From Microbacterium hydrocarbonoxydans (GTDB lineage Bacteria; Actinomycetota; Actinomycetes; Actinomycetales; Microbacteriaceae): a stretch of 64,000 nt of DNA. Below, in pieces: positions 7,564 to 16,338 of the stretch (position 1 is the first letter of the stretch; the number at the start of each line of letters is the position of its first letter). The translations under genes were made by a program, and so were the position numbers. The notes beneath the pieces are model-generated. The model worked only from the letters and a program-made list of their open reading frames with translations, made no database searches and was not told the DNA's origin. The DNA is taken from NCBI RefSeq assembly GCF_023715885.1, contig NZ_JAMBOY010000004.1:186001-250000 (forward strand). Direction: 5' to 3'.

Positions 7564-10539
7564 TCAACCGTAGAACAGCTGCTCGAAGGCACGTCGCGCA
7601 CGGCGTGTCACGCCGAGGTAGTCGTCCTCCATCACACTGGCCGATCGATCCGGATACCCGAGGAGCCGTCCGATCGCGTCGAGGTCGCGCGGATCCGTCG
7701 GCAGCACATCGCTCGTCCTGCCCGTGTAGAGCGTGATCGCCGACCGCAACCGGCTGGAGAGGAGCCACGCCTCTCGAAGCAGCTCGGCGGACTCCTCCGG
7801 CACGTATCCCGCCTCGACCGCGGCATCCAGCGCGGCGATCGTCGATGTGGTCCGGAGCGCGGGTGTCTCGTGCGCGTGCTGGAGCTGGATCAGCTGCACG
7901 AGCCACTCGACGTCGCTCAGCGTCCCTGGGCCGAGCTTGAGGTGACGCCGCGGGTCGACGCCCTGCGGGAGGCGCTCCCCCTCGACTCGCGCCTTGATGC
8001 GCTTGATCTCGCGACTGCTCTGGAGGTCGACCGACGCGGGATAGCGGATGCTGTCGGCGAGTTCTGTGAACGCGGCGATCAGCTTCGCGCTCCCCGCCAC
8101 GCCGCGCGCCCGCAGCAGCGCCTGCGCCTCCCACGAGAGCGACCAGCGCCGGTAGTACTCGGCGTATGCCTGGAGCGTGCGCACGAGAGGTCCGTTGCGC
8201 CCCTCCGGGCGCAGGCCCGCGTCGAGGTCGAGCGGCACCCGGTGGTCGGTGAGGTGCTCGCGGAGTCCCGCGACGATGCGTGTGGCGAGCGTCTGGGCTC
8301 GCTGCGGGTCCACGCCGTTCGGGTCGTACACGTAAAGGATGTCGGCATCGGAGCCGAATCCGAGCTCGGCTCCCCCGAACCGACCCATTCCGATCACGGC
8401 GAAGTCGAGCGCGTCGTCCTCCGGTGGCACGATCTCGCGACGCACGGCCCTCAACGCGGCCTGGATCGTCGCGTCGGTGATCTCGGTCAGCGAGGTGGCG
8501 ACCTCCTGGATCGTGAGCACGTCGAGCACGCCGCCCATCGCCGTGCGCAAGAGCTCCCGGCGCCGCAGCGCACGGACCGCCTGCAACGCATCGCCGATGT
8601 CGCGGTGCCGCGTCTGGATGGCCCTGGCCTCGTCGTCGAGCGCCGCACCACTCCGCGGCCGCAGCAGGTCGCTGCTGTCGAGCCACGCGACCGATTCCGG
8701 GATCCACTCCATCAGGTCCCCGACGTAGCGGGACGAGGACAGGAGCCGGGTGAGACTCTCCGCTGCGCCGGAAGAGTCGCGCAGCATCCGGAGGAACCAG
8801 GGAGTGTCGCCCAGCCTCTCGCTGATTCGACGGAACGAGAGCAGCGCGTAGTCGGGGTCGCTGCCGTCGGCGAACCAGCGGACCATGATCGGCATCAGGT
8901 GCCGCTGGATCGTCGCCTTGCGGCTGAGCCCCGTGGTCAGTGCTCCGATGTGGCGCAGCGCGCCGGCGGGGTCGCGGAAGCCGATGGCCATGAGCCGGTC
9001 GTGCGCCTGCTCCGTCGACAGCGTGCGCTCGTCTTCCGGCAACGCCGCGACGGCGCTGAGCAGAGGCCGGTAGAACAGCCGCGTGTGGATGTCGCGCACC
9101 TCGCGGCGCACGCTCTCCCACCGTGCCCAGATCGCCTCACCGGAGTCGGCGAGGCCCGAACTGCGCGCGAGTATCCGCAGACCAGCGGGAGTGCGGGGCA
9201 TGAGGTGCGTGCGGCTGAGCTCGCGGAGCTGCAGACGGTGCTCCATGAGACGCAGGATGCGGTAGTCGTCTGCGAAGGTTCCGGCATCCGCTCGTCCGAT
9301 GTAGCCGCCGTCGACCAGCGCATCGACCGTCTCGAGGGTGCCCCTCGTCCGCAGCCGCGGGTCGGTGAGCCCGTGCACCAGCTGCAGGAGCTGCACGGTG
9401 AACTCGATGTCTCGGAGGCCGCCGGCGCCGAGCTTGATCTGGTGCGGGACGTCGTCAGGATCGATGTGCTCCATGACCCGCTCGCGCATGCGCTGCACGC
9501 TGTCGACGAAGTTCTCGCGGGCGGCGCTCGAGAACACCTTGGGCTGCATCGCAGCGATGTAGTCGGCGCCGAGCTGCGCATCGCCGGCGAGAGGTCGGGC
9601 CTTGAGCAGCGCCTGGAACTCCCAGCTCTTCGCCCAGCGGTCGTAGTACGCCACGTGCGAGGCGAGTGAGCGCACCAGTGCCCCCTGCTTGCCCTCGGGG
9701 CGCAGCGCGGCATCCACCTCCCACAGCGGCGGCTCGACCTCGATGCCACTGAGTCCGCGCATCGTCTCGCGGGCCAGACGTGTGGCGATGTCGATGGCTC
9801 GCGACTCGGCGACGACTTCCTCGTCCGAGGTGCCGCCGACGAAGATCACGTCGACGTCGCTGACGTAGTTGAGCTCCCGCGCGCCCGCCTTGCCCATGCC
9901 GATGATCGCCAGCTGCGTGGCTGCGACCTGCGTCTCCCCGGAGGCGTCGGCGGCCCGTCGTCGCGCCACGGCGAGAGAAGCCTCCAACGCCGCCCCGGCG
10001 ATGTCGGCGAGAGCCGCAGCGACCTCGCCGACCACCATCACGGGATTGTGCGCGGTGAGATCGAAGGCGGCGATCGCGGCGAGGTTGCGCCGGTAGGCGA
10101 TCCGGAGCGCGACGATCGCGGCGTCCTCCCCCGACGAGGCGAAGCCGTCGCGGGCGTCGACCGCGGCGAGCAGCCTATCGCGCAGCTCGTCGGACGAGGG
10201 CAGCGTCGACACGCGTTCGGCGAGGACCGAGAGCTGCTCCGGATGGCGGAAGAAGAAGTCGGCGAAACCCTGCGAGGCACCGAACACCCGCCATGTGCGG
10301 TCTCGGGCCGCCGCATCGCCGAGGAGTGCGCGCAGCGGTGCCGGGTCGCGGCGTGCGACGCGCAGCATCCCCTCGACCGCCGCATCAGGATCGGCCGCGA
10401 CGGCGCCGTCGAGCAGCCCGACGCGATCGATACCGAGGAGCCCTGCCAGCTCCTCGAGGTTCGCGGCCGCCTCGCTCAGCTCCGCGAACCCGAGCCGCGC
10501 CAGCGCAGAGAGGGAGACGGAGTCGTGCGAGCGGGCCAT
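7564..10539 (-). CDS. glnE: Bifunctional glutamine synthetase adenylyltransferase/adenylyl-removing enzyme
   Basis: The protein is 991 aa and controls glutamine synthetase by adding or removing AMP on the adenylylation-loop tyrosine. Two nucleotidyltransferase cores are visible: YVSDVDVIFV near residue 225 (the removase half) and GFGSDADILYVYD near residue 730 (the transferase half). Each is followed by its own helical domain, with HQIKLGAGGLRDIEFTVQLLQL and HLKLGPGTLSDVEWLVQLIQL as matching segments. Full length for the family. It sits 7 bp after the glnA2 stop in one operon; glnA1, the likely target with Tyr402, lies within the same 10 kb. Confidence 0.96.
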   Translation of the reverse strand: MARSHDSVSLSALARLGFAELSEAAANLEELAGLLGIDRVGLLDGAVAADPDAAVEGMLRVARRDPAPLRALLGDAAARDRTWRVFGASQGFADFFFRHPEQLSVLAERVSTLPSSDELRDRLLAAVDARDGFASSGEDAAIVALRIAYRRNLAAIAAFDLTAHNPVMVVGEVAAALADIAGAALEASLAVARRRAADASGETQVAATQLAIIGMGKAGARELNYVSDVDVIFVGGTSDEEVVAESRAIDIATRLARETMRGLSGIEVEPPLWEVDAALRPEGKQGALVRSLASHVAYYDRWAKSWEFQALLKARPLAGDAQLGADYIAAMQPKVFSSAARENFVDSVQRMRERVMEHIDPDDVPHQIKLGAGGLRDIEFTVQLLQLVHGLTDPRLRTRGTLETVDALVDGGYIGRADAGTFADDYRILRLMEHRLQLRELSRTHLMPRTPAGLRILARSSGLADSGEAIWARWESVRREVRDIHTRLFYRPLLSAVAALPEDERTLSTEQAHDRLMAIGFRDPAGALRHIGALTTGLSRKATIQRHLMPIMVRWFADGSDPDYALLSFRRISERLGDTPWFLRMLRDSSGAAESLTRLLSSSRYVGDLMEWIPESVAWLDSSDLLRPRSGAALDDEARAIQTRHRDIGDALQAVRALRRRELLRTAMGGVLDVLTIQEVATSLTEITDATIQAALRAVRREIVPPEDDALDFAVIGMGRFGGAELGFGSDADILYVYDPNGVDPQRAQTLATRIVAGLREHLTDHRVPLDLDAGLRPEGRNGPLVRTLQAYAEYYRRWSLSWEAQALLRARGVAGSAKLIAAFTELADSIRYPASVDLQSSREIKRIKARVEGERLPQGVDPRRHLKLGPGTLSDVEWLVQLIQLQHAHETPALRTTSTIAALDAAVEAGYVPEESAELLREAWLLSSRLRSAITLYTGRTSDVLPTDPRDLDAIGRLLGYPDRSASVMEDDYLGVTRRARRAFEQLFYG

Positions 10540-10546
10540 GCGGCGG

Positions 10547-11884
10547 TCAGAGGAGCTCGAGGTTGTTCTTCAGCTCCAAGGGAGTGACCTGACCGCGGTA
10601 GGCCTCCCACTCCTTGCGCTTGTTGAGCAGGACGTAGTTGAACACGGACTCGCCGAGCGTCTCGGCGACGAGCTCCGAGCTCTCCATGTACTCGAGGGCG
10701 TGATCGAGGCTGGCGGGCAGCGCCGCGTACCCCAGAGCCCGCCGCTCGGCATCGCTGAGCGACCACACGTTGTCCTCGGCCTCGGGCGGGAGGTCGTACT
10801 CCTCCTCGATGCCCTTGAGTCCCGCGGCGAGCATGAGGGCGTAGGCGAGGTACGGATTCGCCGCCGAGTCGAGGGCACGGTACTCGACGCGCGAGGAGCC
10901 GCCCTTGTTGGGCTTGTACATCGGCACCCGCACGAGGGCCGAGCGGTTGTTGTGACCCCACGTCACGAAGCTCGGCGCCTCGTCGCCGCCCCAGAGGCGC
11001 TTGTACGAGTTCACGAACTGGTTCGTGACCGCCGCCATCTCGTTGGCGTGGCGCAGCAGACCGGCGATGAAGTGGCGCCCCGTCTTGGAGAGCTGGTACT
11101 TCGCGCCCTCTTCGTAGAACGCATTGCGCTCGCCCTCGAACAGCGACATGTGCGTGTGCATGCCGCTGCCGGGGTGACCGCTGAGCGGCTTCGGCATGAA
11201 GGTCGCGTAGACGCCCTGCTCGATCGCCACCTCCTTGATGACCGTGCGGAACGTCATGACGTTGTCGGCCATCGTGAGAGCATCCGCGTATCGCAGATCG
11301 ATCTCGTTCTGACCGGGTCCACCCTCGTGGTGGCTGAACTCGACCGAGATGCCGAGATCCTCCAGCATCCGCACCGAACGACGGCGGAAGTCGTGCGCCG
11401 TGCCACCGGGCACGTTGTCGAAGTAGCCGGCGGAGTCGACCGGGACCGGACCCTCGGGTCCGAAGTTCGACGACTTCAGGAGGTAGAACTCGATCTCGGG
11501 ATGCGTGTAGAACGTGAACCCGGCGTCGGCCGCCTTGGCGAGCGTGCGCTTGAGCACGTGGCGGGGGTCGGACACCGCCGGACGCCCGTCGGGGGTCGTG
11601 ATGTCGCAGAACATGCGCGCGGTCGGGTCGATCTCGCCGCGCCACGGGAGGGTCTGGAACGTCGTGGGGTCGGGCTGCGCGAGCAGGTCGGACTCATAGC
11701 TCCGCGTCAGGCCCTCGATCGCGGATCCGTCGAACCCGATGCCCTCGGCAAAGGCTCCCTCGACCTCCGCCGGCGCGATGGCCACCGACTTGAGCGTGCC
11801 GATCACATCGGTGAACCACAGACGCACGAACTTGACGCCGCGCTCCTCGATCGTCCGGAGGACGAAGTCCCTCTGCTTGTCCAT
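10547..11884 (-). CDS. glnA2: Glutamine synthetase type I paralogue (GlnA2)
   Basis: The protein is 445 aa from ATG 11884 (MDKQRDFVLRTIEERGVKFVRLWFTDVIG), shorter than GlnA1. Family segments are [37 protein letters not shown] and NRSALVRVPMY. The loop equivalent to the adenylylation site reads EEEYDLPPEAEDN, so a tyrosine (Tyr363) sits where GlnA1 has Tyr402, in a different context. The block glnA2-glnE is conserved in actinobacteria (M. tuberculosis Rv2222c-Rv2221c). Whether the product makes glutamine or acts on another substrate cannot be told from sequence. It is coupled to the small gene just upstream. Confidence 0.93.
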   Translation of the reverse strand: MDKQRDFVLRTIEERGVKFVRLWFTDVIGTLKSVAIAPAEVEGAFAEGIGFDGSAIEGLTRSYESDLLAQPDPTTFQTLPWRGEIDPTARMFCDITTPDGRPAVSDPRHVLKRTLAKAADAGFTFYTHPEIEFYLLKSSNFGPEGPVPVDSAGYFDNVPGGTAHDFRRRSVRMLEDLGISVEFSHHEGGPGQNEIDLRYADALTMADNVMTFRTVIKEVAIEQGVYATFMPKPLSGHPGSGMHTHMSLFEGERNAFYEEGAKYQLSKTGRHFIAGLLRHANEMAAVTNQFVNSYKRLWGGDEAPSFVTWGHNNRSALVRVPMYKPNKGGSSRVEYRALDSAANPYLAYALMLAAGLKGIEEEYDLPPEAEDNVWSLSDAERRALGYAALPASLDHALEYMESSELVAETLGESVFNYVLLNKRKEWEAYRGQVTPLELKNNLELL

Positions 11885-11886
11885 CG

Positions 11887-12105
11887 TCACTCTGCGGAGC
11901 TCTTGCCGATGCCGGCGTCCCAGCCGTCTTCCGCGGCCTCCTCGTCGGCCCACGCACGCGCGCGCTCCTGGAGCTTCTCGGGGGCGCGGGCGGCCTCGGC
12001 CTCGGTGTCGAACGGGCCGACGCGGTCGGCAGACGGCGAGATCATGCCGAACTCGACCTGTCGGGTCTCCAGGTTGTACCAGTACTTCTCATCGCCGTTC
12101 GACAT
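11887..12105 (-). CDS. Small SPOR-like conserved protein
   Basis: The protein is 72 aa, soluble and acidic. It begins MSNGDEKYWYNLETRQVEFGMISPSADRVGPFDTEAEAARA, resembling short actinobacterial proteins annotated as SPOR-domain containing. It lacks any signal peptide or membrane segment, so a peptidoglycan role is unlikely. The stop lies 2 bp before the glnA2 start, pointing to translational coupling with the nitrogen operon. Function unknown. Confidence 0.8.
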   Translation of the reverse strand: MSNGDEKYWYNLETRQVEFGMISPSADRVGPFDTEAEAARAPEKLQERARAWADEEAAEDGWDAGIGKSSAE

Positions 12106-12175
12106 GGCCGATCCCCTTCATCACGTGGTGTCATCGATCCTACTGGCGCAGAGCGCGGTCGCTAAGCTATCGACC

Positions 12176-12922
12176 ATGGTGAAAGCGATCGGCGTCGACA
12201 TCGGCGGCACGGGTATCAAGGCAGGCATCGTCGACCTCGAGCACGGCACTATGGCCTCGGAGCGCGTGCGGGTGCCCACACCCGAGGGCGCTGCCCCCGA
12301 AGACGTGCTGCTCGCCGTCCAGACGGTTCTGAAGACGCTCGACGTGCACGAGTCGACCCTCCCGCTCGGCGTGGCCTTCCCGGCGATCGTCAAGCGCGGC
12401 AAGACCCTGTCGGCCGCCAACGTGTCGAAGAAGTGGATCGACTTCGACGCGGAGCGCTTCTTCCGCGACGGGCTCGGCCGCAACATCGTCTTCGTCAACG
12501 ACGCGGATGCCGCGGGCGTCGCGGAGGCGCGTCACGGAGCCGCCCGCGACGTGCGCGGCTTCACGCTGCTGACCACGCTCGGCACCGGCATCGGCTCCGC
12601 CTTCCTGTACGACGGCGTTCTGCTGCCCAACACCGAACTCGGACACCTGAACTTCGGCGAGTACGAGTCGGTCGAGACCTACGCCGCGACGTCGGCGCGC
12701 GAGCGCGAGAACCTCTCGTGGGCGGAGTGGGCCGAGCGTCTGCAGAAGTTCTACTCGCACATCGAGTTCCTGTTCAGCCCCGACCTGTTCGTGGTCGGCG
12801 GCGGCGTCTCGAAGAACGCCGGCGACTTCTTGCCGCTGCTCGACCTCAAGACCCCGATCGTCCCGGCGATCCACCGCAACAACTCGGGCATCATCGGCGC
12901 CGCCTCGCTGGCCGGCGACTGA
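12176..12922 (+). CDS. ppgK: Polyphosphate glucokinase
   Basis: The protein is 248 aa and phosphorylates glucose using polyphosphate or ATP. The ROK-type N-terminus IGVDIGGTGIKAGIVD, FVNDADAAGVAE, the phosphate loop TLGTGIGSAF, and NTELGHLNFGEYESVE are all present. The last motif is typical of actinobacterial PpgK. Start is ATG 12176. The stretch GCTAAGCT just upstream could be the -10 of a leaderless or near-leaderless transcript. It is divergent from the SPOR-like/glnA2/glnE operon over 70 bp and is followed by a hairpin terminator. Confidence 0.95.
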   Translation: MVKAIGVDIGGTGIKAGIVDLEHGTMASERVRVPTPEGAAPEDVLLAVQTVLKTLDVHESTLPLGVAFPAIVKRGKTLSAANVSKKWIDFDAERFFRDGLGRNIVFVNDADAAGVAEARHGAARDVRGFTLLTTLGTGIGSAFLYDGVLLPNTELGHLNFGEYESVETYAATSARERENLSWAEWAERLQKFYSHIEFLFSPDLFVVGGGVSKNAGDFLPLLDLKTPIVPAIHRNNSGIIGAASLAGD

Positions 12923-12943
12923 TCCGTCGACCAGGTCAGAGGA

Positions 12944-12982
12944 ATGATGAAGGCCCTGCTGGATCAGCGGGGCCTTCATCAT
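12944..12982 (+). terminator. Terminator between ppgK and rnpB (convergent)
   Basis: The arms atgatgaaggcc (12944-12955) and ggccttcatcat (12971-12982) pair perfectly, and more pairs form inside. It lies 21 bp past the ppgK stop and directly beyond the rnpB 3' end on the opposite strand, so it may stop both. Confidence 0.85.
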
Positions 12983-12989
12983 GTCTGGG

Positions 12990-13363
12990 GCGAATGGGCC
13001 GACCTGTACGCCGGGTTCTGTTCCGGGGTTCTTCGCCCCTTCGACGGCCATCTCTCTCGGCGACACGTTGCCGTGGCACTCTAGCGGTCTACCCGAGGAC
13101 TCGGCGAGCCGCGTCATCATCCTCTGTCTGACCTTGCTCCGGACGAGGTTTACCTGGCGGGCCATGTCACCATGGCCCCCGGTGGTCTCTTACACCACCC
13201 TTTCACCCTTACCCCCGGACCTTGCGGTCGGAGGCGGTCTGCTCTCTGTGGCACTGTCTCGCGGATCACTCCGGGTGGGCGTTACCCACCGTCCTGCCCT
13301 GTGGAGCCCGGACGTTCCTCGGTGCGGTCTCCCGCCACGCGACCGTCCAGTCGACCCATTCGC
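12990..13363 (-). ncRNA. rnpB: RNase P RNA (class A)
   Basis: This is the catalytic RNA that matures tRNA 5' ends. Read on the minus strand, the two ends form helix P1: GCGAATGGGTCGAC at the 5' end pairs with GTCGGCCCATTCGC at the 3' end. The conserved P4 half GAGGAACGTCCGGGCTCC and ACAGGGCAG follow within 65 nt, GGTAACGCCCACC comes next, and the 3' part contains CAGAACCCGGCGTACAGG. Ends are set from P1 and may be off by a few bases. Its promoter must lie within the end of the adjacent polymerase gene. Confidence 0.95.
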
Positions 13364-13384
13364 GTGGTCCAGTCTACGCGGGCG

Positions 13385-15085
13385 CTACTTCTCCGCCGAC
13401 GCCGCGATGCGCAGATCCAGCGGGACGTCGATCGGGAAATCGCCGAACAGGCGACGGGTGGCGACGGCCGCCGCCTCGCGCACGGCATCCGCCGCCGCAT
13501 CCGCCTGCTCCTCGGGGACGTGAAGGATGACCTCGTCGTGCAGGAAGAACGCCAGGTGCGCGCGGGTGCGGAAGACGCCGGATGCCGGGGCTGGTCGCTC
13601 CGCCTCCGGGAGCTGCCGCAGGCGATGACGGATCTCGGCGAGCCAGATGAGCGACCACTCCGCGGCCGTGCCCTGCACGACGAAGTTGCGGGTGAAGCGA
13701 CCCCAGTCGCGGGCCCGCCGTCGGGCGACGCTCACGTCTGTCGGCTCCGCGTCGGCATCGGTCGCCCTCGCCTGCATCCGCGACCACTCGGTCGACGGCC
13801 GAGGTGACGATCTGCCCAGCCAGGTCGACACGACTCCGCCATCTTCCCCGACCCGTGCCGCCTCGTCGACGAGGGCCATAGCCCGCGGGTACACTTTGCG
13901 GAGCCGCGGCACGAGACGGCCGCTGTCACCCGTCGTCGCACCGTACATCGCCCCGAGCACCGCGTACTTGGCCTCTTCGCGCGTGCCGACGGCGCCGGTC
14001 GCGACGACGCCCGCGTAGAGGTCGGCCCCCTGTGCTGCTCGAGCCATGGCCCGATCCCCCGCCATCGCCGCGAGCATGCGCGGTTCCAGCTGAGCGACGT
14101 CTGCCACCACGAGTCGCCACCCGTCGTCGGCACGCACCGCGCGACGGAGGTTCCGCGGGATCTGCAGAGCCCCGCCACCGGCCGACGCCCAGCGCCCGGT
14201 GACGACACCGCCGGGGATGTACACGGGACGGAAGCGTCCGTCGTGCACCCACTCGGCGAGCCAGGCCCACCCGTTGGCGTTGAGCAGCCGCGACAGCTTC
14301 TTGTAGGCCGTGAGCGGGCCGACGACGGCGTGATCATGACGAGCCAGCTCCCAGCGCGCCGTCGATTCGACCTGCACGCCCACCCGGTGGAGCGCGCGCA
14401 GGAGCTTCGGCTGGCTGTCGAGGTTGAGCCCGGGGTCGCCGAGGATGCTGCGGACGCGCTCCGCCTCCGCGACCATGCCGCTCGGCAGACCACCGGCGAT
14501 CGGGCGGGTGCCGAGCGTCTCGACGAGGATGCTGTCGTGGATCTCCTCGCTCCAGGGGAGCCCCGCCGCGCGCATCTCCTCCGCGATGAGGCCGCCGGCC
14601 GACTCGGCAGACGTGAGAAGGGCGAGCCTGCCGTCCGCCGAGGAGTCGATCACCCGCCGCTGCAGGAGATACTGGTCGATCAGCTCACCGACGGTGTCGT
14701 CGTCCGTCGGGCGCTCCAGCGCGTCGAACAGAGAAGGAGCGTCGTCGATGACGGGGTCCTGTCGCACCCAGTCCTGCGAGGGCGCGAGGGGCCGTGCGAC
14801 CCGGTCCGTGTCGCGCAGGATCGCGTGGCACAGCAGCAGGTCGTGCGTGCGAGTCAGACGTACCCCCATCGCGAGCAGCGGGGCGTAGATCTCTCGCGCG
14901 CTGCGGATCACCCACCTCGGAGCGCCGTCGCGCTCCTGCGCCGCGACCCAGTCGGCCACAGCATCCTCGGCGAGCCGATGCCGCTGCCGCTCCTGCCCCG
15001 CGCCGTCGAGCTCGACCGCCGTCCAGCCGCCCGCGCTCTCCTGCGCGAGGACGATCCGACGCTCGGGGGCCCGCCGCGAGGTCAC
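13385..15085 (-). CDS. DNA polymerase I-like protein, degenerate 3'-5' exonuclease domain
   Basis: The protein is 566 aa from GTG 15085. The C-terminal half has A-family polymerase motifs: motif A VVADVAQLEPRMLAAMAGD, motif B REEAKYAVLGAMYGATTGD, and motif C FFLHDEVILHV with the catalytic His-Asp-Glu. The N-terminal 180 residues resemble the exonuclease domain (THDLLLCHAILRD), but I do not see the DxE metal ligands. There is no 5'-3' exonuclease domain. Thus it is a short accessory polymerase, not PolA; a repair role is inferred. The start lies 25 bp from the stop of the upstream zinc-ribbon gene, so the two form an operon. Confidence 0.85.
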   Translation of the reverse strand: MTSRRAPERRIVLAQESAGGWTAVELDGAGQERQRHRLAEDAVADWVAAQERDGAPRWVIRSAREIYAPLLAMGVRLTRTHDLLLCHAILRDTDRVARPLAPSQDWVRQDPVIDDAPSLFDALERPTDDDTVGELIDQYLLQRRVIDSSADGRLALLTSAESAGGLIAEEMRAAGLPWSEEIHDSILVETLGTRPIAGGLPSGMVAEAERVRSILGDPGLNLDSQPKLLRALHRVGVQVESTARWELARHDHAVVGPLTAYKKLSRLLNANGWAWLAEWVHDGRFRPVYIPGGVVTGRWASAGGGALQIPRNLRRAVRADDGWRLVVADVAQLEPRMLAAMAGDRAMARAAQGADLYAGVVATGAVGTREEAKYAVLGAMYGATTGDSGRLVPRLRKVYPRAMALVDEAARVGEDGGVVSTWLGRSSPRPSTEWSRMQARATDADAEPTDVSVARRRARDWGRFTRNFVVQGTAAEWSLIWLAEIRHRLRQLPEAERPAPASGVFRTRAHLAFFLHDEVILHVPEEQADAAADAVREAAAVATRRLFGDFPIDVPLDLRIAASAEK

Positions 15086-15110
15086 GTCCGGCGCGCTCGC
15101 GGCGTAGGTG

Positions 15111-15842
15111 TCACAGGCCGGATTCCTCGGTACGGACGAGGATGCAGCCGCACTCCGGGCACGAGACCACAGCATCCTCGGCGGCACGGCGGATCTCGCT
15201 CAGGTCAGTGCCGGGGAGCACGATACGGCACCCCTCGCAGGTACCCCGGGTGAGCAGCGCGGCTCCTGCGCTATTCGCGGCGCGGCGCGTGTACTCGGCG
15301 AGCAGCGGTGCGGGAACGGTGGCGGAGACGGCCTCGCGGTCGCGGGCGAGCTGCGCTCCGAGGTCGGTCGCCGCGGCGACATCGGCCTTCGCCTGCGCGG
15401 TGAGAGCCGTGCCCTCCGTGGTCGTCGTGTCGAGCAGCGCCTGCTGGGCTGCCACCGCGGCATCCGCGTCTTCGACCCGCCCCATCACGTCGAGCTGGGC
15501 GTCTTCGAGGTCGCTCTGTCGACGCGCGAGGCTGGCGATCTCGTGCTCGAGCGCCTGTGCCTCCTTGGGGTTCGTGGCGGCGGCCAGGCGCTGGGCATCG
15601 CGTGCGCGGCGCTGTTCGACCAGCGCGACATCCGACTCGATCCGCTGCAGCTCGGTGCGCACGTCGTCGCGAGTTCCGGTCAGGGCGGTCAGCTCGCGCA
15701 GCTGCTCCTGACGGATCGCGACGAGCTCGGAGATGCGAGCGGCCTGTGCCGGCTTGGTGCGCGCTCGCTCGGCCTGAGCGATGCGCCGGTCCAGGTCGGC
15801 GACGTCGAGAAGGATGCGCTGGTGCTCGGGGCTGGCGTTCAC
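15111..15842 (-). CDS. Coiled-coil protein with C-terminal C4 zinc ribbon (COG1579)
   Basis: The protein is 243 aa. Residues from about 5 to 170 are a long heptad-rich, Ala/Glu/Arg-rich coiled coil. The end carries TCEGCRIVLPGTDL and SCPECGCILV, the two CxxC knuckles of a zinc ribbon. This family (CT398/Rv2229c-like) is widespread; its role is not settled, with nucleic-acid or secretion-related functions proposed. It lies between a YchJ-like gene and the pol-I-like gene, all on the minus strand. Confidence 0.88.
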   Translation of the reverse strand: MNASPEHQRILLDVADLDRRIAQAERARTKPAQAARISELVAIRQEQLRELTALTGTRDDVRTELQRIESDVALVEQRRARDAQRLAAATNPKEAQALEHEIASLARRQSDLEDAQLDVMGRVEDADAAVAAQQALLDTTTTEGTALTAQAKADVAAATDLGAQLARDREAVSATVPAPLLAEYTRRAANSAGAALLTRGTCEGCRIVLPGTDLSEIRRAAEDAVVSCPECGCILVRTEESGL

Positions 15843-15893
15843 GCTCTCAAATCTACTCGGTGGGTCGGACGCGCGGAGTCCCGGCCCCGAACG

Positions 15894-16298
15894 TCACGAG
15901 ACGTCGCCGTCGACGTAGAGCCAGCTGCGACCCTCGCGGAGGAATCGACTGCGCTCCCGCAGCACGCCGCGTTCGGTCCCCTGCTGCCACGACGCAGCGA
16001 ACTCGACGATGCCTTCTCGGTCGAACGGTCCACCGGCCACTCGATCGAGGATCGCGAGCCGCCGCCACACGAGACCGTCGTCGAGATCGATCGTCGCCGG
16101 GCGTGTCGAGGGGTGCCACGTCGCGTGCAGATGGCGCACGTCGCCGCGCGCGAACGCGGTGTACCGCGACCGCATGAGCCGCTCGGCCGTCGGCGCAGGA
16201 GCTCCCTCCAGCACGGGTCCGCAGCAGGAGCGGAAAAGATCGCCCGAGCCGCACGGGCACGGGAGCGTATCCTGCCCGCTCGCGTCATCCGGCGCCAT
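15894..16298 (-). CDS. YchJ/UPF0225 family SEC-C protein
   Basis: The protein is 134 aa from ATG 16298 (GGAG 7 nt upstream). It opens with a SEC-C metal-binding motif, LPCPCGSGDLFRSCCGPVLEG, followed by the family segment PTAERLMRSRYTAFARGDVRHLHATWHPSTRP and the C-terminal FVEFAASW-like strand IVEFAASWQQG. Molecular function is unknown. It is divergent from the aldo/keto reductase with 40 bp between the starts. Confidence 0.88.
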   Translation of the reverse strand: MAPDDASGQDTLPCPCGSGDLFRSCCGPVLEGAPAPTAERLMRSRYTAFARGDVRHLHATWHPSTRPATIDLDDGLVWRRLAILDRVAGGPFDREGIVEFAASWQQGTERGVLRERSRFLREGRSWLYVDGDVS

Positions 16299-16338
16299 GG
16301 TCTCCGCTCCCGTCACGGCTCCAGCGTACGCTGACGTC

